In this document: piece after piece, positions 34,614 through 43,211 of the stretch
How the letters are laid out: the number at the start of each line of letters is the position of its first letter
Numbering within the stretch: position 1 is the stretch's first letter
NCBI RefSeq assembly: GCF_900177705.1
Contig: NZ_FXBA01000001.1
Location: 372,001-436,000, forward strand
Direction of reading: 5' to 3'
Length of the DNA: 64,000 nt
Source: Fibrobacter sp. UWB15
GTDB taxonomy: Bacteria > Fibrobacterota > Fibrobacteria > Fibrobacterales > Fibrobacteraceae
Position numbers and translations under genes: made by a program
Notes under the pieces: model-generated
Databases searched by the model: none
The model's input: only the letters and a program-made list of their open reading frames with translations
Told to the model about the DNA's origin: nothing

Positions 34614-36013
34614 GCAAGAAATTTTCTTTGCTAGCATGCCTAGCCTCGTTTGCGGTTGCCTTTATTGCGTGCAGTAACGAAAAGGTTGCCGGTACGGTGA
34701 CCGATACGGGAAATACGGTTACTGCCGACGCCCAGGTGACGGGTGTGGTTCTTCGTGTAGATGGATCTCCTGCATCGGATGCCATGGTCCGTATGGCTCG
34801 CATGGCCGTTTACGATTCCGTGCTGCATGTTCCTGAACAAATTGAAGTGCTGACGGACTCTGCCGGTGTATATGCATTTGATTCGGCTCTGTCCGACACG
34901 TTCCAACTTGCCGTTATCGATACGTCTGCCGTGGAAGTGTTCTTCTTGCCGCGTACGACCTTGCAGGCCAAGGCCTACGATAGCATTAAGCTTGCTAAGG
35001 CCGCCGTTGTTTCGAGTGTGCTCTATTTTGAAGAAGTTGAAGATTCCGCCGTGTCTGTGGGAGGTCACTTTATGACCTGCCTGTCGGGTACGCCCTTCTG
35101 CGAAGATGTTTTTGCTGCGGACAGTTTCTATATGCTGGTTCCGGCAGGCAACTGGAGTATGGAAATCTTCCCGGGTGATTCCATGATGGTGGCCCGTATG
35201 CAGTCTCTTGGCTTTGATGACAGCCTGATTTACCGCAGCTTGAGCCTGGAACGTATTTACGAAGGCGATACGGTGAGTCCGGGCCCGATCGTGTGGAGCA
35301 CGACGGCTAAGGCTGATACTCTGATCAAGGAATCCGAAAAAGAGACGAAGAATGTCGCTCGCATTTCAGGAACGGTGCTTTGCAAGGGTGATAAGCCTTG
35401 CGCCGGTGTTGAAGTGATGACAATTCGCGATATTTATGGATTCGAATTCGTGGAAGGGGATTCCCTTGAATTTTTGGCACAGACCAAGACCGATAGTTCG
35501 GGACGTTGGTGGCTGCCTGTTCCCGATTCCTTGCCGGCAGATTCGTTCCGTTTTGAATTCCGCAGACTGCAGGATGGCGAAAAGACTTTGGTCGGCGTAT
35601 CCCGCTACCTGACCAAGAAGGATGTCGAAGGCCTGAAGGATACCTTGGATATCGGGAAGTCCAACATGGCGAAGGCTTCGTCTTTGCTGAGCGGTGTGAG
35701 ACTGGTGGTTGACCGCGAAGATACGACCCAGTCGAACAACTGCATGGTGAATAGCGTGGTGGTGGGTATCAAGGGTACCTCGCATTTTGTGCGTGACATG
35801 ACCTGCTACATGATGGTCATGGATGGTCTGCCTGCCGGTGAACAACAGGTGGTGCTCTACTCTGGTGATCCGAAGGTGATGGCAAAATTGCGTCAGTCGG
35901 CAACTCCGACGCAGTTCTACGTGACATTTACGCCAGTGTCGCTCCCCGAAGGGAATACTTTGGAGCAGCAGTGGATGACTTACACTCCGCCTAATCAAAA
36001 TATTTTTAAATAA
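34610..36013 (+). CDS. Lipoprotein with carboxypeptidase-regulatory-like repeats
   Basis: A 467-residue exported lipoprotein: signal peptide and lipobox ('VAFIACSNEK'). Two regions have the carboxypeptidase-regulatory/Ig-like pattern 'ISGTVLCKGDKPCAGVEV' ... 'TKTDSSGRWWLPVPDS', at about residues 44-110 and 245-320. They form small beta-sandwiches and often bind ligands or surfaces. The C-terminal 110 residues are unassigned and contain two cysteines. It shares a 4-bp overlap with the TIGR02147 gene, which suggests that the lipoprotein is a target or a signalling partner of the regulator (inference). About 40 bases after its stop begins a tRNA gene. Confidence 0.75.
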   Translation: MSKKFSLLACLASFAVAFIACSNEKVAGTVTDTGNTVTADAQVTGVVLRVDGSPASDAMVRMARMAVYDSVLHVPEQIEVLTDSAGVYAFDSALSDTFQLAVIDTSAVEVFFLPRTTLQAKAYDSIKLAKAAVVSSVLYFEEVEDSAVSVGGHFMTCLSGTPFCEDVFAADSFYMLVPAGNWSMEIFPGDSMMVARMQSLGFDDSLIYRSLSLERIYEGDTVSPGPIVWSTTAKADTLIKESEKETKNVARISGTVLCKGDKPCAGVEVMTIRDIYGFEFVEGDSLEFLAQTKTDSSGRWWLPVPDSLPADSFRFEFRRLQDGEKTLVGVSRYLTKKDVEGLKDTLDIGKSNMAKASSLLSGVRLVVDREDTTQSNNCMVNSVVVGIKGTSHFVRDMTCYMMVMDGLPAGEQQVVLYSGDPKVMAKLRQSATPTQFYVTFTPVSLPEGNTLEQQWMTYTPPNQNIFK

Positions 36014-36057
36014 CCCCTTGCCGAAGTGAATTTCTTTTACTAACTTTGGGGGCGCAT

Positions 36058-36128
36058 TGAGCTATGGTGTAATGGTAGCACAACAGATTCTGACTCTGTT
36101 TGTCTAGGTTCGAATCCTGGTAGCTCAA
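36058..36128 (+). tRNA. tRNA-Gln (anticodon CUG)
   Basis: A complete cloverleaf: the acceptor stem TGAGCTA/TAGCTCA (36058-36064 and 36121-36127), a D arm, an anticodon stem ACAGA/TCTGT with loop TTCTGAC giving anticodon CUG (codon CAG), and a T arm with GGTTCGAATCC. Discriminator base A at 36128. The 3' CCA is not encoded, so a CCA-adding enzyme is needed. Length is 71 nt without a recognisable variable-arm extension. Confidence 0.95.
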
Positions 36129-36133
36129 CGAAT

Positions 36134-36170
36134 AACTCTTTGCTCATACCCCTGAGCAGAGAGTTTTTTA
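36134..36170 (+). terminator. Rho-independent terminator after tRNA-Gln
   Basis: A 13-bp stem with one G-U pair (arms 36134-36146 and 36153-36165), loop TACCCC, then a run of T. It ends the tRNA transcript directly before the next gene. Confidence 0.92.
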
Positions 36171-36174
36171 TTTT
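36169..36174 (+). promoter_or_regulatory. Putative -10 box of the RsmB-like gene
   Basis: TATTTT followed by TG, six bases before the ATG at 36181. It overlaps the T run of the tRNA terminator, so the gene would be transcribed from here without a leader. Confidence 0.35.
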
Positions 36175-36180
36175 TGGAAC

Positions 36181-36942
36181 ATGGAATTTTTCGATTACTA
36201 CGAGAAGCTTTTTGGCGAACGATGGCCTGCCTTGCTGGAATCCCTGAAAGGTGAAGGGTGCGCGGTAGAGCTGCGTTTTGGCGATGGTTTGGAACCGTAT
36301 TTTTTGGATGATGCTTCTGTTTTTGCGGCGAAAGCGCTAGGTGTTGAGCCTGGTGACGATGTGCTGGATATGTGTGCTGCCCCGGGTGGAAAAACGCTCG
36401 TGATTGCGTCTCTGCTTAAAGGCGAAGGATCCTTACAAAGTAACGACCGCTCGCCGGATCGCCGCTTAAGGCTTCAGCGCGTGATTGAAAATTCCTTACC
36501 CGAAAGTTGGCGTTCCGTCATCAAGGTGACTGGTTATGACGGCGTGAAGTTTGGGCTCCATAAAAAAGAATGCTTTGATAAGATTCTGCTGGACGCACCT
36601 TGTTCTTCGGACAGGCATGTGCTGAATTCGCCTACTCATTTGGAAGTGTGGTCTGCAAAACGGGTGAAACGGCTTTCTGTAGAGCAGGGGGCGCTCCTGG
36701 CTTCGGCTGTAGATGCTTTAAAACCGGGCGGAACTGTTGTCTATGGAACTTGTGCGCTGTCGCCTATGGAAAATGACGATGTTGTCAAGAAAATTTTGAA
36801 GAAGCGACCCGCCATGCGTTTCGAAAGAATCGAGGATCTGTTGCCAGGCGCCGACCGCACCGAATTTGGCGTACATATTCTGCCGGACCACTCGCAGGGC
36901 CGCGGCCCTATTTACTGTGCAAAGCTCGTGAAAGAAAAATAG
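36181..36942 (+). CDS. RsmB/NOP2-type RNA cytosine-C5 methyltransferase
   Basis: A 253-residue SAM-dependent m5C methyltransferase of the RsmB/Nop2/NSUN family. The SAM site is 'VLDMCAAPGGKTLVIASLL'. The two cysteine motifs are both present: 'LLDAPCSSDRHVL' (Pro-Cys, motif IV) and 'YGTCALSPMEND' (Thr-Cys, motif VI). It lacks the N-terminal NusB-like domain of RsmB and the PUA-like C-terminal domain of RsmF, so it is a short form similar in size to mitochondrial NSUN4-type catalytic cores. The target RNA is unknown. It follows the tRNA terminator directly. Confidence 0.85.
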   Translation: MEFFDYYEKLFGERWPALLESLKGEGCAVELRFGDGLEPYFLDDASVFAAKALGVEPGDDVLDMCAAPGGKTLVIASLLKGEGSLQSNDRSPDRRLRLQRVIENSLPESWRSVIKVTGYDGVKFGLHKKECFDKILLDAPCSSDRHVLNSPTHLEVWSAKRVKRLSVEQGALLASAVDALKPGGTVVYGTCALSPMENDDVVKKILKKRPAMRFERIEDLLPGADRTEFGVHILPDHSQGRGPIYCAKLVKEK

Positions 36943-36975
36943 CGTTTTTTTAGAGACTTTCCCGATTTTTTTATT

Positions 36976-36981
36976 TATCTT
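36976..36981 (+). promoter_or_regulatory. Putative -10 box of the PEGA-domain gene
   Basis: TATCTT (in TATCTTTA) ends six bases before the ATG at 36988, with no ribosome binding site. Confidence 0.35.
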
Positions 36982-36987
36982 TACAAT

Positions 36988-38532
36988 ATGTTTAAGCGAA
37001 TCGTTTTTTCGTCGTTTTTCGCGTTGGCAAGCGTTTTCGCATTTGCCGACGATGCTGTGACTGAACAACCTGCTCCGCAGGTCGAGTCTTCTTCCTCGGA
37101 GGCCTCGTCTTCTTCTGCGGTGGTGTCTTCTTCGTCGGAAGAACCTGAAGGTCCCAAATTCCGCGAGGTTCCTGTTCGCTACTGGGTGAACGGGGATTCT
37201 GTAGAACTGGAAGCGATTTTTGTCAAAATCGAAAATGACACGGTTTACTTGAAAAAGCCGACCGAAGCTGAGCTCAAGCATATCGAACATATTACCGATC
37301 AGCAGGCGATTGCCTTGCAAGAAAGCAACGGTCAGGAAGTCGAGCAGACTGAAGACGAAAACGAAGAAGTCGATTTGAATGCGAAACCCGCTGAAATCAT
37401 TATGACGGATGCTATCAAGGATTCCATGGCGGCTCAGTCTGATACGACGAAGGTTGAGGTAGCGCCGGTAGACGATGGCGCCGATGACGATTTGGAAACG
37501 GCGCTTCAAAAAGAAGACAAACGCGTGAAAATGGAAGAAATCGCGAAGGTGGAACAAGAAATCCGCGAACGCGAAATCCAAGATAGTATTGCCGCCGCAA
37601 AAAAGAATCCTTATATCAAAATTTTCAGGTTTGAACTGAAGCGTCTTTACAACATGGAAGACGAGGTGATGATTGACCTGTCCCTTTCGAACTATGTGGT
37701 TCCTGAAAAGAGAGTCGTTGAAGAAACGATTGAACTTTATCCGCCGGGAAATGCCAACTTGCTGGTGGTTTCGGAACCGGCTGCGTGCTCGCTGTTTGTG
37801 AACGGAATCCCCTTGAAGCAGGTGGCTCCCGATACCATTAGAAATATCAAGCCGGGCAAGTACACCATTTCTGTAATGAAGGTCTTGAAGGACGTGGAAT
37901 GGTGGGGGTCCGCTGTGGTGCGCATCAATGCCGACAGCGTAAACAAGGTGACTATTCCTGTTCTGCGTCCCTCGACCCGTTTGACGCTGAACTCCAACCC
38001 TGAAGCGGCTGAAGTTTACGTGGGTGAGGCTCCGTCTTTGAACAAGATGCCGCACTACATGACCGACATGATTGTAGATAACGTAAAACCGCAGGTGAGG
38101 ACGACTGTCTACTTTAGAAAGGTGGGGTACCGCGATACTTCCGTGACCACTGAAATCAAACCCTACATGCCGAACCTTGTGTACGTGGACATGACGCCTG
38201 TGCTGGACGATCTTGAATTTATCGAAGGCCAGAATGCTTTTAACAAGGAACGTGGCTTAAGGCGCATCGGTCGCGGGCTTTTGTGGAGTTCCATTGTCCC
38301 GATTATTGCCGGTGGTGTCATGTGGTACCTGGCAGAACGGGATTGGAGCAAGGCTGCCGACAAGAAGCATGCCTATGAACGTTTGTCTGCATTCGATAGT
38401 GACGACACCCGACAGATGGTCAAGGATAACCATGAACTGAATGACAGCGGCGATACCAAGTGCGGCGTGGCTGTCGGTCTTGGCGCCTTGGGCCTTGGGC
38501 TCCTTACGGCTGGCATTATTCTTGCGTTCTAG
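36988..38532 (+). CDS. Exported PEGA-domain protein with serine-rich linker
   Basis: A 514-residue protein with signal peptide (about 1-20). A serine-rich linker (about 33-55) typical of Fibrobacter secreted proteins follows. Next is an acidic, low-complexity region with a coiled-coil-like lysine/glutamate stretch (about 165-205). Two PEGA-like beta domains cover about 250-410 ('LLVVSEPAACSLFVNGIPLK', 'LTLNSNPEAAEVYVGE'). PEGA domains occur in envelope and S-layer-associated proteins. The C-terminus has two hydrophobic segments (about 430-450 and 488-514), so it may be anchored in the membrane by its tail. Followed closely by the DUF1007 gene. Confidence 0.75.
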   Translation: MFKRIVFSSFFALASVFAFADDAVTEQPAPQVESSSSEASSSSAVVSSSSEEPEGPKFREVPVRYWVNGDSVELEAIFVKIENDTVYLKKPTEAELKHIEHITDQQAIALQESNGQEVEQTEDENEEVDLNAKPAEIIMTDAIKDSMAAQSDTTKVEVAPVDDGADDDLETALQKEDKRVKMEEIAKVEQEIREREIQDSIAAAKKNPYIKIFRFELKRLYNMEDEVMIDLSLSNYVVPEKRVVEETIELYPPGNANLLVVSEPAACSLFVNGIPLKQVAPDTIRNIKPGKYTISVMKVLKDVEWWGSAVVRINADSVNKVTIPVLRPSTRLTLNSNPEAAEVYVGEAPSLNKMPHYMTDMIVDNVKPQVRTTVYFRKVGYRDTSVTTEIKPYMPNLVYVDMTPVLDDLEFIEGQNAFNKERGLRRIGRGLLWSSIVPIIAGGVMWYLAERDWSKAADKKHAYERLSAFDSDDTRQMVKDNHELNDSGDTKCGVAVGLGALGLGLLTAGIILAF

Positions 38533-38547
38533 CGTTGTAGGCAAGCG

Positions 38548-39135
38548 ATGTCATTGAAGCCCTTGCTTGTATGTTTGCTTTGTGCGGCTTCGCTGGTGTG
38601 CGCGCACCCTCACGTATTCGTAGATGCAAAAATCAAAGTGATGTTCGACAACGCCGGATTTTCGGCGGTGAAAAATCACTGGGTTTATGATGAAATCTAT
38701 AGTTCCGCGATGATGTCGTCGGGCGATGCTGACGGCGATGGAAAAATTTCTGAATCGGAAAACAAGTGGTTTTTGGAAACGATTCTTGGACCTCTCAAGG
38801 AATTCAATTATTACAATTATGTGCAGTCGGGTTCGATTTTTTTGAAGGCCCAGGGGCTTTCGAACTTCAAGGCTTCATTCAAAAATAACCGCTTGATGTT
38901 GGACTTTGAAACGAAGTTTTCGAGCCCGATTGGCCCCGATTATACTATGCTCGTGATTGCGGTGGCCGATCCGTCCAACTACATTCAGGTAACCGCCGAC
39001 ATGGAAAATGCAGATGTGGACGGACCTGAATCTTTTGATATCGAGTTCTTTAATGATGGTTTGCAAGGACTGACTCTGTTTAGGGCTTTTCAATCTGATA
39101 TTGAAGGCTTATACTTGAGATTTAAAAAGAAATAA
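38548..39135 (+). CDS. DUF1007-family exported protein
   Basis: A 195-residue exported protein (signal peptide 1-18; mature start HPHVFVDAKIKV). The 'HPH(V/I)' start and overall layout match DUF1007, periplasmic proteins often linked to metal (nickel, cobalt, zinc) uptake genes. The two N-terminal histidines are candidate metal ligands. An EF-hand-like loop 'DADGDGKISESE' lies at about residues 56-67. No transporter gene is adjacent. It starts 15 bases after the PEGA gene. Confidence 0.8.
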   Translation: MSLKPLLVCLLCAASLVCAHPHVFVDAKIKVMFDNAGFSAVKNHWVYDEIYSSAMMSSGDADGDGKISESENKWFLETILGPLKEFNYYNYVQSGSIFLKAQGLSNFKASFKNNRLMLDFETKFSSPIGPDYTMLVIAVADPSNYIQVTADMENADVDGPESFDIEFFNDGLQGLTLFRAFQSDIEGLYLRFKKK

Positions 39136-39145
39136 TCCGGGAAGG

Positions 39146-39178
39146 CTCCTTGTTTTTTTATTTTTTGAATACAAGGAG
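39146..39178 (+). promoter_or_regulatory. Inverted repeat covering the ribosome binding site of the next gene
   Basis: CTCCTTGT (39146-39153) and ACAAGGAG (39171-39178) form a perfect 8-bp stem with a 17-nt T-rich loop. The 3' arm is the Shine-Dalgarno sequence of the gene starting at 39184, so the hairpin could block its translation. Confidence 0.55.
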
Positions 39179-39183
39179 ATGAT

Positions 39184-39831
39184 ATGATGAAAAAATTGAT
39201 GATGGCCTGCCTATTCGGCATTGCATTTGCTTCGGCACAAGTGGTTGATGACCCTTACGCTTATACATCTGGTGCCCAGGAACAGGAAACACCTGTGATG
39301 GATATTAACCATACCGAAAATGATGAGCCGATGTTTGCGGTGTCGATTCATCCTATATCGATGTTGGTTTTATCGTTGTTTGATATTCCGTCGATTTATT
39401 TGACAATTGAAGGAAACTTGGGGAGCCATTTTTCCTTGATTACGCGTCCCTGCTTTATTTGGGGAGAATTCTCGGATAGTGACGAAGAACTGGAGATAGA
39501 CCTGTTCGGTATTTCGGAAGGCTTGCGCTATTATTTTGGTGATGGACACCGGGGCCTGTATTTATCGGCTCATTTTAATTATAATCGTGTAGGTCTGGAA
39601 TACACGTACGAAGGGGACCATCGCGATGACTATGATGCCCACGCAAATGGTTTTGGCTTCGGGATTTACATTGGTCATAAGATCCGTTCGGGACACTTTA
39701 CCTCGTCTTGGGATATCGGATATACCTATGCCAAGTACTCTGTTTCGGAAAAGGAAAAGAAGGATGTGGAGGATGTCTCTACAGTGGGCTCGGGCTACGA
39801 CATAAATTACTCGATTGGTTTCGCTTTCTAG
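39184..39831 (+). CDS. Outer-membrane beta-barrel-like protein
   Basis: A 215-residue exported protein (signal peptide about 1-19). The mature part alternates hydrophobic and polar residues, has 'LRYYFGDGHRGLYLSAHFNY' and ends with an aromatic 'YSIGFAF', a typical beta-barrel C-terminus. It resembles small outer-membrane barrels of the OmpW/DUF3575 kind only in outline. The ribosome binding site AAGGAG is part of an inverted repeat. Confidence 0.65.
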   Translation: MMKKLMMACLFGIAFASAQVVDDPYAYTSGAQEQETPVMDINHTENDEPMFAVSIHPISMLVLSLFDIPSIYLTIEGNLGSHFSLITRPCFIWGEFSDSDEELEIDLFGISEGLRYYFGDGHRGLYLSAHFNYNRVGLEYTYEGDHRDDYDAHANGFGFGIYIGHKIRSGHFTSSWDIGYTYAKYSVSEKEKKDVEDVSTVGSGYDINYSIGFAF

Positions 39832-39871
39832 TCGTATTTTTCTATTTTTGTGAAAAAAAACGGAGATTTTT

Positions 39872-40195
39872 ATGCCAGCAATTCATTTGACTGCAGAAAA
39901 TTTTGACTCGGTGATTTCTTCGGGCCAGCTGGTCTTTGTGGACTTCTGGGCAACCTGGTGCCGTCCATGCATGATGATGGGCCCCATTGTCGATGAACTT
40001 GCCGATGAATACGATGGCCGTGCGGTCATTGCGAAAATCAATGTGGACGATGCCGGTGTGAGCGATATCTGCGCCCGCTTTGGCATTACCAACATTCCCA
40101 ACATGAAGCTCTTCAAGAATGGAGTGGAAGTGGGCAACGTGGTGGGTGCCGTACCTAAGGCTACCGTTAAAGGCGTTATTGACCGCAACCTGTAG
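39872..40195 (+). CDS. trxA: Thioredoxin
   Basis: A 107-residue thioredoxin with the active-site stretch 'FWATWCRPCMMMGPI'. The dithiol is C-R-P-C rather than the usual C-G-P-C; the arginine should raise or lower the redox potential relative to standard TrxA (inference). The cis-proline region 'FGITNIPNMKLFKNG' is conserved. It has a CGGAGA ribosome binding site and is followed after five bases by hisF. Confidence 0.93.
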   Translation: MPAIHLTAENFDSVISSGQLVFVDFWATWCRPCMMMGPIVDELADEYDGRAVIAKINVDDAGVSDICARFGITNIPNMKLFKNGVEVGNVVGAVPKATVKGVIDRNL

Positions 40196-40200
40196 GCCCC

Positions 40201-40992
40201 ATGCTGACCAAACGATTGATTGTATGTCTTGATGTCCGCAACCGCAAGGTGACGAAGGGCGTCAAGTTTAAAGGCAATATCGATATCGGTGATCCTGTGG
40301 AAATGGGTGCTCAGTATAGTGCTGACGGTGTCGATGAACTAGTTTTTTATGATATTACCGCAAGTGCAGAAAATCGCCCTTGCGATATGGAAATGATTCG
40401 CCAGATTGCGCACCGCGTGTTTATTCCTTTTGCGGTGGGCGGTGGCATTCGTAACTTGGATGATATGCATGAGGCCCTTTTGGCCGGTGCCGAAAAGGTG
40501 AGTGTGAATAGTCTCGCCGTGCTTCACCCTGAAATTATTGCAGATGGTGCGAAGGCCTTCGGTCGCCAGTGCGTGGTGCTAGGCATGGATGCCAAGTTTG
40601 TCGGTGTTTCGGACAAGTTTAAAAGTGGCTACGAAGTGTATATTCGTGGTGGTCGCCAGGCGATGGGCATCGATGCCGTTGAATGGGCCAAGAAGGCCGA
40701 GGATCTGGGCGTTGGCGAAATTTGTTTGAACGCAATCGATACCGATGGCGTTCGCAACGGCTATGAATTGAATATTACCGACCAAGTGGCACGTGCGGTG
40801 CAGGTGCCAGTGATTGCTAGCGGCGGTGCCGGAACTCCGGCACACATTGTGGACTTGTTCCACAAGACTTCTGCCGATGCGGCGCTAGTGGCATCCATGG
40901 TTCATTTTGGCGATTACACGGTGCCCGGAATAAAGAAAGAAATGCTTGCGGCAGGAATCCCTGTGCGCAAGAAAATGAACGGCGAGGTGTAG
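40201..40992 (+). CDS. hisF: Imidazole glycerol phosphate synthase subunit HisF
   Basis: The 263-residue cyclase subunit that, with the HisH glutaminase, makes imidazole glycerol phosphate and AICAR in histidine biosynthesis. A (beta/alpha)8 barrel with the catalytic aspartate region 'LIVCLDVRNRKVTKGVKF' near the N-terminus, 'PFAVGGGIRNLDD', and the second catalytic aspartate in 'VVLGMDAKF'. The phosphate-binding 'PVIASGGAGTPAH' lies at the C-terminal end. hisH is not in this window. Tightly placed between trxA and tldD. Confidence 0.96.
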   Translation: MLTKRLIVCLDVRNRKVTKGVKFKGNIDIGDPVEMGAQYSADGVDELVFYDITASAENRPCDMEMIRQIAHRVFIPFAVGGGIRNLDDMHEALLAGAEKVSVNSLAVLHPEIIADGAKAFGRQCVVLGMDAKFVGVSDKFKSGYEVYIRGGRQAMGIDAVEWAKKAEDLGVGEICLNAIDTDGVRNGYELNITDQVARAVQVPVIASGGAGTPAHIVDLFHKTSADAALVASMVHFGDYTVPGIKKEMLAAGIPVRKKMNGEV

Positions 40993-40993
40993 T

Positions 40994-42376
40994 TTGAATC
41001 CTTCTGTTGCAGTTAAAATTTTTGAAGCGGGCAAGAGTGCTGGTGCGGATTTTGTCGAAATTTTTGAAGAAGAAACTCGCAGCTCCATGCTTGGTCTTAA
41101 ATCTAGCCAAATTGAATCTGCAACAGCAGGAACCGAATACGGCATCGGTATCCGATTGATTTACGGAACTGAGGTGCTTTACGGCTTTACCAGCGATGAT
41201 TCCGAAGATGCCTTGGTGAAACTTGTACAAACTCTTGCCTTTGGCCGTATTGCAGGGCAGTCTGCGAAATCTTTTGAATTTGCTTCGCAAAAACGCGTTG
41301 CCGATTACAATGTGGATGCTTTCAAGGATCCCCGAGTACTGGGACAGGCGGTAAAGCAGGATTTCTTGTTCCGTGCGGATCAGTCTGCCCGTAAGATTTC
41401 GGATAAAGTAGTGCAAGTGGGTGCTTCGGTGACTGATTCTTGCTCGACTATTACGCTTATGAATAGCGAAGGGCTGAATTTGTCGATGAATCGTGCACGC
41501 CTGCGCGTGAATGTGACCGTAACGGTGTCCGACGGAACCGAAAGATTGACAACGCACGAGGCTCCTGGCGCCTTGGGTGGTTATGAACTTTTAGCAAATT
41601 ATTCGCCTGAAGCGTTGTCTACTGAAGCCGCCGAGCGTGTGCTCCGTATGCTTTCAGCGGGTTACATTAAGGGCGGCCAGATGCCCGTGGTGATGGGCAA
41701 TGGCTTTGGCGGCGTGATTTTCCACGAAGCCTGTGGACATCCGCTTGAAACGGAATCGGTCCGTCGCGGAGCAAGCCCGTTCTGCGGAAAATTGGGGGAG
41801 GCTATTGGCCAACCTTGCTTGACCGCTATTGATGACGGTACCATGGAAGGCGTGTGGGGTAGCCTTAAGTACGATGACGAAGGTACACCCACTCAGCGCA
41901 CGACTTTGATTGAAAACGGCATTTTGAAAACTTACATGAGTGACCGTGTGGGCGCTCAGGAAGTAGGAATCGGCCTTACGGGTTCCGCCCGTCGCGAAAG
42001 CTACAAGTATGCACCTGTAAGCCGCATGCGCAATACGTTTATTGCCCCCGGTAAGGATACGCTTGATTCGATGATTGCAAGTGTCGATAACGGACTCTAT
42101 GCGGCTCGCATGGCGGGTGGGTCCGTGAACCCGGCGACGGGTGAATTCAACTTTGCTGTAGACGAAGGTTATGTGATTCGTAACGGTAAAATTTGTGAGC
42201 CGGTGCGTGGTGCTACCTTAATCGGCAAGGGCCATGAAATCATGCCCCGCATTAGCATGGTTGGTTCCGATTGGGAAGTGGCCGCAGGTGTTTGCGGCGC
42301 AAGCTCCGGCCATGTGCCCGTAACAGTGGGCCAGCCTTCGATTAAGGTAGACCAGATTCTGGTTGGTGGTCGTTAG
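40994..42376 (+). CDS. tldD: TldD-type metallopeptidase
   Basis: A 460-residue subunit of the TldD/TldE (PmbA) heterodimeric protease, which degrades unfolded peptides and matures some peptide antibiotics. The zinc motif is 'HEACGHPLE', with the third ligand expected downstream in 'DDGTMEGVWGS...'. The N-terminal half includes 'LKSSQIESATAGTEYGIGIR', typical of the family. Translation starts at TTG (40994), one base after the hisF stop, with GGCGAGG as the ribosome binding site. A tldE/pmbA partner is not seen here. The stop overlaps the convergent radical SAM gene by 4 bp. Confidence 0.93.
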   Translation: MNPSVAVKIFEAGKSAGADFVEIFEEETRSSMLGLKSSQIESATAGTEYGIGIRLIYGTEVLYGFTSDDSEDALVKLVQTLAFGRIAGQSAKSFEFASQKRVADYNVDAFKDPRVLGQAVKQDFLFRADQSARKISDKVVQVGASVTDSCSTITLMNSEGLNLSMNRARLRVNVTVTVSDGTERLTTHEAPGALGGYELLANYSPEALSTEAAERVLRMLSAGYIKGGQMPVVMGNGFGGVIFHEACGHPLETESVRRGASPFCGKLGEAIGQPCLTAIDDGTMEGVWGSLKYDDEGTPTQRTTLIENGILKTYMSDRVGAQEVGIGLTGSARRESYKYAPVSRMRNTFIAPGKDTLDSMIASVDNGLYAARMAGGSVNPATGEFNFAVDEGYVIRNGKICEPVRGATLIGKGHEIMPRISMVGSDWEVAAGVCGASSGHVPVTVGQPSIKVDQILVGGR

Positions 42377-43206
42377 ATTTTACTCCAGCGTCTTCTGGGG
42401 TTTGGACAGTGGTCTTCATGACCATCTGGCCAAATCCAGACTTCCTCTGTAAAAGGACATTTTTCGCAGGACCCGCCCATGGGACAGTCTTCCGTAGGGT
42501 CTTCTAGGAATAGGGAACCTTCATATTTGATTTTGTCTGAACGGAGAGACCCTTCTAGAAGTTCGTGGCGGATAGAGTCCAGTTCTTGCTTGCTGAGCTT
42601 GAAACGTCTTTCAAGGATTGCCGAATCCGGTATGAATACGGCTGGGTTCCATTTGATGCGGTGGACGCCTGCTTTTTCGGCCCAGGAGACAAGATCCTTG
42701 TAGTCTTGGAGATTTTCTCGGTGCAAAGTCACTTGCAATGAAATGGTGGCGCTGGAATCTAGTCTGCGCTTGCGGCAATCGATGAGTTTCTCGACATTTT
42801 CTCGCCACAGGTTGCGAAGAAAACCGCCCATTTCGTAGGCGAGCGTGCTGACTTTGATGTCGCTACAGGCTTGAACCAATTCGAACATGACCGAGGGCGT
42901 GCCCCACTTGCCGGGAAATGTTCCGTTGGTGGTGAGGTTCATCTTGATGCCGGTCGTTTCGCAAAGATACATCAGGTCTTCGAATTTTGAATAAAGTAAA
43001 GGTTCCCCCATGGTGGAGGGGATCACTTCTTTAAGTAAAGGCTTTCCGGATTCGTCAAGATCAGCGGCGTATTTTTCAATGGCTGCCTTGGCGGTTTCAA
43101 AGGGCATTTCCCCGGCGTACGTGATGACGCCGCGCTGCCTTAAAAAGCATAGGGCGCAACGTAAATTGCACTTGTCAGGGTTGGTGAGTAGAGTAATACG
43201 ACGCAT
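42373..43206 (-). CDS. Radical SAM protein with C-terminal cysteine-rich region
   Basis: A 277-residue radical SAM enzyme. The [4Fe-4S] cluster motif is 'KCNLRCALC' (C-x3-C-x2-C). 'STMGEPLLYSKFEDL' marks the SAM-binding GGE-like strand. The C-terminal region 'CPMGGSCEKCPF' plus a later 'DHCPNP' has four cysteines and resembles an abbreviated SPASM/twitch auxiliary-cluster domain. The substrate is unknown. A TAAATT box lies five bases before the ATG within a 9-bp dyad. Confidence 0.85.
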   Translation of the reverse strand: MRRITLLTNPDKCNLRCALCFLRQRGVITYAGEMPFETAKAAIEKYAADLDESGKPLLKEVIPSTMGEPLLYSKFEDLMYLCETTGIKMNLTTNGTFPGKWGTPSVMFELVQACSDIKVSTLAYEMGGFLRNLWRENVEKLIDCRKRRLDSSATISLQVTLHRENLQDYKDLVSWAEKAGVHRIKWNPAVFIPDSAILERRFKLSKQELDSIRHELLEGSLRSDKIKYEGSLFLEDPTEDCPMGGSCEKCPFTEEVWIWPDGHEDHCPNPRRRWSKI

Positions 43207-43211
43207 GATTA

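Noticed and set aside
36718-38055. 445-codon minus-strand frame opposite the PEGA gene
   Set aside because: Antisense shadow rich in Arg, His and Phe; the plus-strand gene has signal peptide, linker and PEGA domains.
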